Assembly: GCF_030142075.1 (NCBI RefSeq)
Contig: NZ_CP126241.1
Location: 3,100,001 to 3,164,000 of the forward strand
From: Arthrobacter sp. zg-Y20
GTDB lineage: Bacteria > Actinomycetota > Actinomycetes > Actinomycetales > Micrococcaceae
Reading direction: 5' to 3'
DNA: 64,000 bases
In this document: positions 59,907 through 64,000 of the stretch, piece after piece
How positions within the stretch are numbered: the stretch's first letter is position 1
Layout of the letters: the number at the start of each line of letters is the position of its first letter
Translations under genes and position numbers: made by a program
Notes under the pieces: model-generated
What the model was told of the DNA's origin: nothing
Database searches by the model: none
The model's input: only the letters and a program-made list of their open reading frames with translations

Positions 59907-60704
59907 TTATTCGCGTCCGGTGTCATCTTGGTCCGGGTTCTTGTGCCCGGTTCCTTCCGCGGCGCCTTCCCCGGATGCAGGGCGGGGCCGTGGCCTCAGG
60001 CGGGGGCGCCGGAGTGTGGGCCGCGGCCAACCTGCTGCCTGCCGCTCGGCCGGGCGGGTGCGGCGGGGCAGCTTGACGGTGAACTCGCCCGGGCCGGGCA
60101 GCCGCCAGCCGCGGCGCCGGGCCATGATGCACAGGACCGCGCAGGTGCCGATGGCCACGCCCATGCCCACGTTCTGCATTCCCAGGCTGTACAGGACCAC
60201 CATTTCGGCGGCCGCCACCAGCGCGCCGGTGGCATACAGGGTGTTGCCGCCGAAGATTGCCGGGACGCGCCCCACCACAATGTCGCGGATCATGCCGCCG
60301 CCCACCGCCGTCGCGACGCCGATCAGGATGGCAGGCAGCCAGTCCAGGTCCACGGCCAGGGCCTTGGCGGTACCGGTTGCTGCCCAGCAGCCAAGTGCGA
60401 GGGCGTCGATCACAATCAGGAAGCGGTTGGCCCATTTGCCCTTGAGTTCAATGGCGTACGCGATGAAAGCACCGGCAATGGCCGTGAACAGGTAGGCGGG
60501 GTTGGTCAGGGCCACGGGTGTACCGGCCTGCAGCAAGGTATCGCGGAGTACACCGCCGCCCAGGGCAGAGGTAAGGGCCAGCACAATGAAGCCCACCGGG
60601 TCCATCCGCAGCTGTCGTGCCACGGCTCCGCCCAACACCCCGTTGGCCAGCACTCCGGCGAGGTCAACGGCGTCGAAAACCTCCGCCGGGTCGAATAAGT
60701 TCAC
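59907..60704 (-). CDS. TRIC/UPF0126-family membrane protein
   Basis: A 265-residue membrane protein containing two UPF0126 repeats. Each has a GGG-RD motif: ALGGGVLRDTLL near residue 47 and VGGGMIRDIVVG near 130, which is the hallmark of bacterial TRIC-type cation channels. About seven helices are apparent. The GTG at 60704 follows AGGAGCGGC and opens straight into VNLFDPAEVFDAVDLAGV. The C-terminal ~70 residues are Arg/Pro-rich and cytoplasmic. Confidence 0.88.
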   Translation of the reverse strand: MNLFDPAEVFDAVDLAGVLANGVLGGAVARQLRMDPVGFIVLALTSALGGGVLRDTLLQAGTPVALTNPAYLFTAIAGAFIAYAIELKGKWANRFLIVIDALALGCWAATGTAKALAVDLDWLPAILIGVATAVGGGMIRDIVVGRVPAIFGGNTLYATGALVAAAEMVVLYSLGMQNVGMGVAIGTCAVLCIMARRRGWRLPGPGEFTVKLPRRTRPAERQAAGWPRPTLRRPRLRPRPRPASGEGAAEGTGHKNPDQDDTGRE

Positions 60705-60902
60705 GCCGCTCCTGCTGTTTCCTCCGGCCGTGTTGCCGCCGTCCATTCTACGGTGGTCTGCGGCTCCAGGCGGATCCGGGGCGTCCTCAGCAGGGCGGTA
60801 TGGACACTTCGGCTCATGGCCGCACAAATGGACTCATGCAATACTCGGGGGCAGTCATTCGGTCAGATCCAGGGGGATGGAAATGAAGTTTCAGACTGAT
60901 GC

Positions 60903-60986
60903 ATGAGTCTGTATATCGAGGACACCGCGAAGAGCACCCGGAGTTATGCGAATGGAAAACTGGGCGTGAAAGGCCTGGAACAGTGA
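60903..60986 (+). CDS. possible 27-residue coupled leader ORF
   Basis: ATG at 60903 reads MSLYIEDTAKSTRSYANGKL, then seven more residues to a TGA at 60984-60986. It overlaps an upstream mini-ORF stop (ATGA) and the GTG of the lipoprotein gene (GTGA). A shorter ORF MKFQTDA (60883-60906) precedes it behind AGGGGG. Coupling would let ribosomes pass from one to the next. The peptide matches nothing known and may be chance. Confidence 0.3.
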   Translation: MSLYIEDTAKSTRSYANGKLGVKGLEQ

Positions 60987-61615
60987 GCGAATTGACTCCA
61001 CGGTCCCGCGGCCGCTCCGGCGCCGTCATACTGGCACTTTTGATCACCGCCGCTGCCGCAGGATGCGCGCCGTCGGTGCAGGCAGAATCCCAAGAAACGG
61101 AGACATCCACGGCAGCACCTCTTTCCGCGGAAGAGTTCGCGGACATCCAGCAGGAGCTGGAGAAACTGGTTCCCCTGCTGCAGCAGGGGACGGGAGGCGC
61201 CGCAGAACTGGCGGTCGACAAACTGCGGGAAATCTCCTGCCTTCGCCCCGAAATCGAGGAACAACAAAAGCAAACAAGCTGGATGTCGGAACTGAGCGCG
61301 ACGCCGCAGGACGCCACCGCAGCCAACGCGGCACTGGAGCAACTTGTCTCCACCTTGGAACAGGAGGGATGGACCTTCTCCCGCGAGGCCGGAGATTCCG
61401 AGGAAACCGATGGCGTTGTCCGCGAAATAGTGCTGAGCAACGGAGGCCTTCGCGCCACGGTCACCTACGAACGCGGCCAATCCAACCCGGAGCACTTCGT
61501 CATGGTCTTCCTGCGCACCAGCTGCCTGGAACACCCCGCGGACCACCAGATGCAACGCTCCCCGTTGGATCCCACCTACGGCATAAGCGACTTGTACTAC
61601 CCCGACGGTGCCTGA
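60983..61615 (+). CDS. lipoprotein of unknown function
   Basis: A 210-residue putative lipoprotein. After a basic N-terminus (LTPRSRGRSG), a hydrophobic stretch VILALLITAAAAGCAPS ends in a lipobox with the lipidated Cys near residue 27. The mature protein has a helical region (EFADIQQELEKLVPLLQQ) and a C-terminal alpha/beta domain (LEQEGWTFSREAGDS, GLRATVTYERGQ). Two further Cys (ISCLRPE, TSCLEHP) could form a disulfide. GTG at 60983 opens into the signal peptide; an ATG at 60899 in frame would add 28 residues. Confidence 0.75.
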   Translation: MSELTPRSRGRSGAVILALLITAAAAGCAPSVQAESQETETSTAAPLSAEEFADIQQELEKLVPLLQQGTGGAAELAVDKLREISCLRPEIEEQQKQTSWMSELSATPQDATAANAALEQLVSTLEQEGWTFSREAGDSEETDGVVREIVLSNGGLRATVTYERGQSNPEHFVMVFLRTSCLEHPADHQMQRSPLDPTYGISDLYYPDGA

Positions 61616-61621
61616 CCCCCG

Positions 61622-61924
61622 CTAGCGCTCGTTTGAATCGTCTTCTTCGGATCCCTGCGGATAGCCGTCGTCATCCACCGGGACCTCCGCCTTCTGTTCC
61701 AGGATGTCGGCCTCGGACCCCTCGGGATAGACCGGGCCACTGGGGCCGGCGTCGCCCGCCCCGGGAATCATGTCCTGGTCCATTCCGTCCGCCTCTGAAC
61801 CGTCGCGGTGGATTTCCCCGGCCGGGCCGGCGTCACCGGCGCCCGGAACGGTAGGAATGTCCTGATCTGCCCGGTCGGCGTCCGAACCGCCGGGCATGAT
61901 GGGAAGGTCGGTTTCCTTGGTCAT
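61622..61924 (-). CDS. acidic repeat protein
   Basis: A 100-residue, highly acidic protein without a predicted fold. It consists of about three copies of a ~25-residue unit with the core PGAGDAGPxG..xGSEAD (for example IPGAGDAGPSGPVYPEGSEA), ending QGSEEDDSNER. It should be disordered and soluble. The ATG at 61924 follows TTGGAGGGACGCTG. It converges with the lipoprotein gene. Similar Pro/Gly/Asp proteins are common in Micrococcaceae; no function is known. Confidence 0.75.
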   Translation of the reverse strand: MTKETDLPIMPGGSDADRADQDIPTVPGAGDAGPAGEIHRDGSEADGMDQDMIPGAGDAGPSGPVYPEGSEADILEQKAEVPVDDDGYPQGSEEDDSNER

Positions 61925-62022
61925 CAGCGTCCCTCCAATGCGGGTTGCCGCGGCCGCCGGGCGGCCCTGGTTCTTCCTGTCTACCACTGAAGCCGGCCCC
62001 GCTGAATACCCTCCCGGACGGA

Positions 62023-63066
62023 TCAGGCCAGGTCCAGCACCACCTTGATGTCGCCGTCGCGGTCTTCGAAGGCCTGCTCGTAGTCGGCCAGCGCAACTCG
62101 GCGGGAAATTATCTTGTCCAGCCATGATGTGTCGGCTTTGGCCAGTGCCTCCGCCGCCTTGAGGTAGTGCCGGCGGTTGGCGTTGATGGTTCCGAAAACC
62201 ACCCGGTTGTCCATCACCAGGGACAGGTTCAGCGCCCCCAGGTCCAAGGACTCTTCACCGCCTTCCTCGGAGACCCCGGTCAGGCAGGTGACGGAGTTTT
62301 TGGCGCCGTTCTGCAACACCTCGCGAATCACGGCGGGAGCACCGGTGCACTCGATGGTGATATCGGCACTGACGCCGGATTCGGCGAGGGACTCGGTGTG
62401 GAATACGGCACCGAGTTCCTTGGTGAGGGCTTCCTTGGGTCCGCCTTCTTCCAGGTCGAAGACATGCACCTCCATTCCGCGCTGGATGCCCAGCAGCGCG
62501 GCCAGCAGGCCCACCGGTCCTGCACCGGTTACGGCAACCACGTGCGGGCGGAAATAGGCGCGGCTGCCAATCCTGTCTACCTGTTCCCATGCCTTGGCGA
62601 GGATGGTGGCCGGTTCCAGCAGCACGCCCACGCGTTCCAGGGAAGGCTTCAGCTTCACCATGTCCTCCGGTTCACCCCGCCAGCGTTCGCGGGCAAAGCC
62701 GTCCAGGGCTTCGATGCCGTGCTCGGTGTAATTGCCGGTATGGCACATGTCCCATTCACCGGCAGCGCAGGCACGGCAGTTCTCCGCACAGGGACGGCGG
62801 ACAATCCCCACCACCAGGTCCCCCGCGGCCAGCCCGGAGCCTTCCGGCGCTTCCAGCACCCGGCCCAGGTTCTCGTGGCCCATCACCAGGTAGTCCCGGC
62901 CCTCGGGAGCAGTACCGAACTCGTCCGCGATCACTTCCCGGTCCGTGGCGCACAGCCCCACAGCAAGCGTTTCCACCAGTACGCTGCCTTCGGCCGCTTC
63001 CGGCTCCGGCAGGTCCGCCAGGTCCAGCGAATCCTTCTGCCCGGGGGTAATGGTCAATGCCTGCAT
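62023..63066 (-). CDS. zinc-type glucose 1-dehydrogenase-like enzyme
   Basis: A 347-residue medium-chain dehydrogenase. The catalytic-zinc region shows LCATDREVIADEFG and GHENLGRVLEAP, the structural-zinc Cys cluster PCAENCRACAAGEWDMC, and the NAD(P) motif VTGAGPVGLLAALLG. The C-terminal VVFGTINANRRHYLKAAEAL is typical of archaeal-like glucose/galactose dehydrogenases. It oxidises an aldose at C1, probably giving a lactone. The ATG at 63066 is the first in frame. No lactonase is adjacent. Confidence 0.9.
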   Translation of the reverse strand: MQALTITPGQKDSLDLADLPEPEAAEGSVLVETLAVGLCATDREVIADEFGTAPEGRDYLVMGHENLGRVLEAPEGSGLAAGDLVVGIVRRPCAENCRACAAGEWDMCHTGNYTEHGIEALDGFARERWRGEPEDMVKLKPSLERVGVLLEPATILAKAWEQVDRIGSRAYFRPHVVAVTGAGPVGLLAALLGIQRGMEVHVFDLEEGGPKEALTKELGAVFHTESLAESGVSADITIECTGAPAVIREVLQNGAKNSVTCLTGVSEEGGEESLDLGALNLSLVMDNRVVFGTINANRRHYLKAAEALAKADTSWLDKIISRRVALADYEQAFEDRDGDIKVVLDLA

Positions 63067-63151
63067 GGGTGTCCCTTCACGCGTACCGAGTTTCTTCCCC
63101 CCAGATTAGCGCCCGCTCAACGCGGCGTTGGAAGCGCATGCCGCCGGACAA

Positions 63152-63183
63152 AGAAAAACACCCCGGTCCGAAGACCGGGGTGT
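63152..63183 (-). terminator. rho-independent terminator of ssrA
   Basis: On the minus strand the hairpin arms ACACCCCGGTC and GACCGGGGTGT enclose a stable TTCG loop, directly followed by TTTTCTTTG. It lies about 50 nt after the tmRNA 3' end and matches the classical form. Confidence 0.85.
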
Positions 63184-63232
63184 CAACGTTGACCCGACTC
63201 ACCCGTAAAGGATGTCTCGGCGCAACATACGG

Positions 63233-63599
63233 TGGAGATGGGGGGAATCGAACCCCCGTCCGGTGTTGTATTGTCAGGGCTTCTCCGGGCGCAGTATGCG
63301 TCGGATTTTCTCGGCCCCAGCCATCTTGCAAACGAGTGGCTGATCCGGGCCCAGCCGTCATAAAGTCCCGAACACCCCGACGGCAGAGGTATTCAGCAGT
63401 GGCCCTCTAAACGACGCCAGCATCCGGAGCGAGAGCGACTCCGGGCTGACGGACTACTCCGGCTGCTTAGGCAGCGAGAGCGAAGTCAGTGCGCATAGGT
63501 TTGGCACTTATTTTTTTGCAGAGAGCGTTAACGAGATAACTCTGCGTTCTCGGCCCGCTTCCCCTGGCTCAACAAACATCGTCGAAACCGATCATCCCC
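63233..63599 (-). ncRNA. ssrA: transfer-messenger RNA (tmRNA)
   Basis: Read on the minus strand, the molecule starts GGGGATGATCGGTTTCGACG near 63599 and ends CCCCCATCTCCA near 63233. The two ends pair as a tRNA-Ala-like acceptor stem (GGGGATG with CATCTCC), and the T-arm GGGGGTTCGATTCCCCC is present. The CCA end is only partly encoded. The internal tag frame (63467-63505) reads AKPMRTDFALAA followed by TAA, with the ALAA degradation signal. It rescues stalled ribosomes together with SmpB, which is not in this window. Confidence 0.96.
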
Positions 63600-63804
63600 G
63601 TGTTCAGTTGCCAAGTACTTCCGGTGTTTCTTCAACTGCGTGTTACCTCAACTGCCGGCCCTCTCGGTCCAGCATTGGGTATAACGACGGCGGCGCGCGG
63701 ATGATTCCCGCCGTTTGCGGCAGATTTCCGGGCCGGCAGTACATGCTGCGCTGCCCGGCGGCCGGGGGTCAAGCCGCAGGTCCGGCGCGTTGTACCATAA
63801 CGGA

Positions 63805-64000
63805 ATGATCAAGGAAGTGCCGCCTGCGGCGGAAATGCAGGAAGGCACGGTGCCCCGGCACCACCAATTGATCGTTACGCTGTTTGGCCTCTATGCCCGG
63901 ACCCCGGGAGCAGGCATTCAGGTGGCCACCATCATCCGGCTTCTACAGGACGCCGGTGTCGGTCCGGCGGGGGTGCGCTCCTCCATCTCACGCTTGAAGA
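63805..64000 (+). CDS. PaaX-like transcriptional regulator, N-terminal part
   Basis: The visible 65 codons begin MIKEVPPAAEMQEG and then HHQLIVTLFGLYARTPGAGI, followed by QVATIIRLLQDAGVGPAGVR and SSISRLK. This matches the winged-helix start of PaaX-type regulators of phenylacetate and related catabolism. The gene continues past the right window edge. The ATG at 63805 is the start that keeps the standard N-terminal length. Confidence 0.8.
   Translation, partial: MIKEVPPAAEMQEGTVPRHHQLIVTLFGLYARTPGAGIQVATIIRLLQDAGVGPAGVRSSISRLK

Noticed and set aside
63600-63804. Possible tRNA or second RNA gene upstream of ssrA
   Set aside because: No cloverleaf arms or GGTTCGA T-loop are visible; the stretch is likely the ssrA promoter and the PaaX-like gene leader.

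Overview
This is a 64-kb piece of a high-GC actinobacterial chromosome. Dense coding, GTG starts, 4-nt ATGA/GTGA overlaps, a tmRNA whose proteolysis tag ends in ALAA, an IdeR-like iron box and several actinobacterial gene families point to the Micrococcaceae. Arthrobacter or a close relative is my best guess, from gene style rather than any search. I see no transposase, integrase, phage module, CRISPR array, tRNA or rRNA, so it looks like core chromosome with some accessory islands.

Layout. 1-5.3 kb: MscS channel (cut by the left edge), an iron-siderophore binding lipoprotein behind an iron box, a Rieske ferredoxin plus FAD reductase pair, a MarR regulator and a TIGR03085-type protein. 5.4-11.4 kb: an acyl-CoA island with a large acyl-CoA dehydrogenase, then a TetR repressor divergent from an SDR / acyl-CoA dehydrogenase / aminoglycoside-phosphotransferase-like kinase operon, with a perfect palindromic operator between them. 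11.5-19.8 kb: an oxalate/formate-type MFS permease with a 34-residue partner, a membrane-tethered Leu-Gly heptad-repeat protein, IclR, a RibD/DHFR-like protein, a thioesterase, a polyol dehydrogenase and an EthD protein. 19.9-25.5 kb: a four-gene osmoprotectant (OpuC-type) ABC transporter bracketed by two paralogous proteins of unknown function. 25.5-34.2 kb: small membrane proteins, an M20 amidohydrolase, and a sensor kinase / response regulator / ABC exporter set.

34.2-49.1 kb: MalQ, small proteins, an atypical SDR, bifunctional PutA with a divergent LysR regulator, a PRC-barrel/DUF2382 protein, an acyl-CoA ligase, a stand-alone ATP-grasp ligase and a second SDR. 49.2-54.9 kb: phosphoribosyltransferase, HdeD-like protein, Amt ammonium channel, pyruvate oxidase/dehydrogenase and a DHFR-like protein. 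54.9-63.1 kb: a frameshifted gene, an RsbQ-like hydrolase coupled to a PAS sensor kinase, GtrA, a succinate-semialdehyde-type dehydrogenase, a TRIC-type channel, a lipoprotein, an acidic repeat protein and a glucose-1-dehydrogenase-like enzyme. 63.2-64 kb: tmRNA (ssrA) with its terminator, and the start of a PaaX-like regulator.

The most interesting items are the RsbQ-like hydrolase paired with a PAS histidine kinase instead of a PP2C phosphatase; a ~100-bp palindromic element present in two inverted copies at 24.6 and 42.7 kb; the Leu-Gly heptad protein; the paralog pair bracketing the osmoprotectant operon; and the TetR-controlled kinase/dehydrogenase operon, which resembles 4-hydroxyacyl-CoA catabolism. 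No clearly new defence or mobile system is visible.
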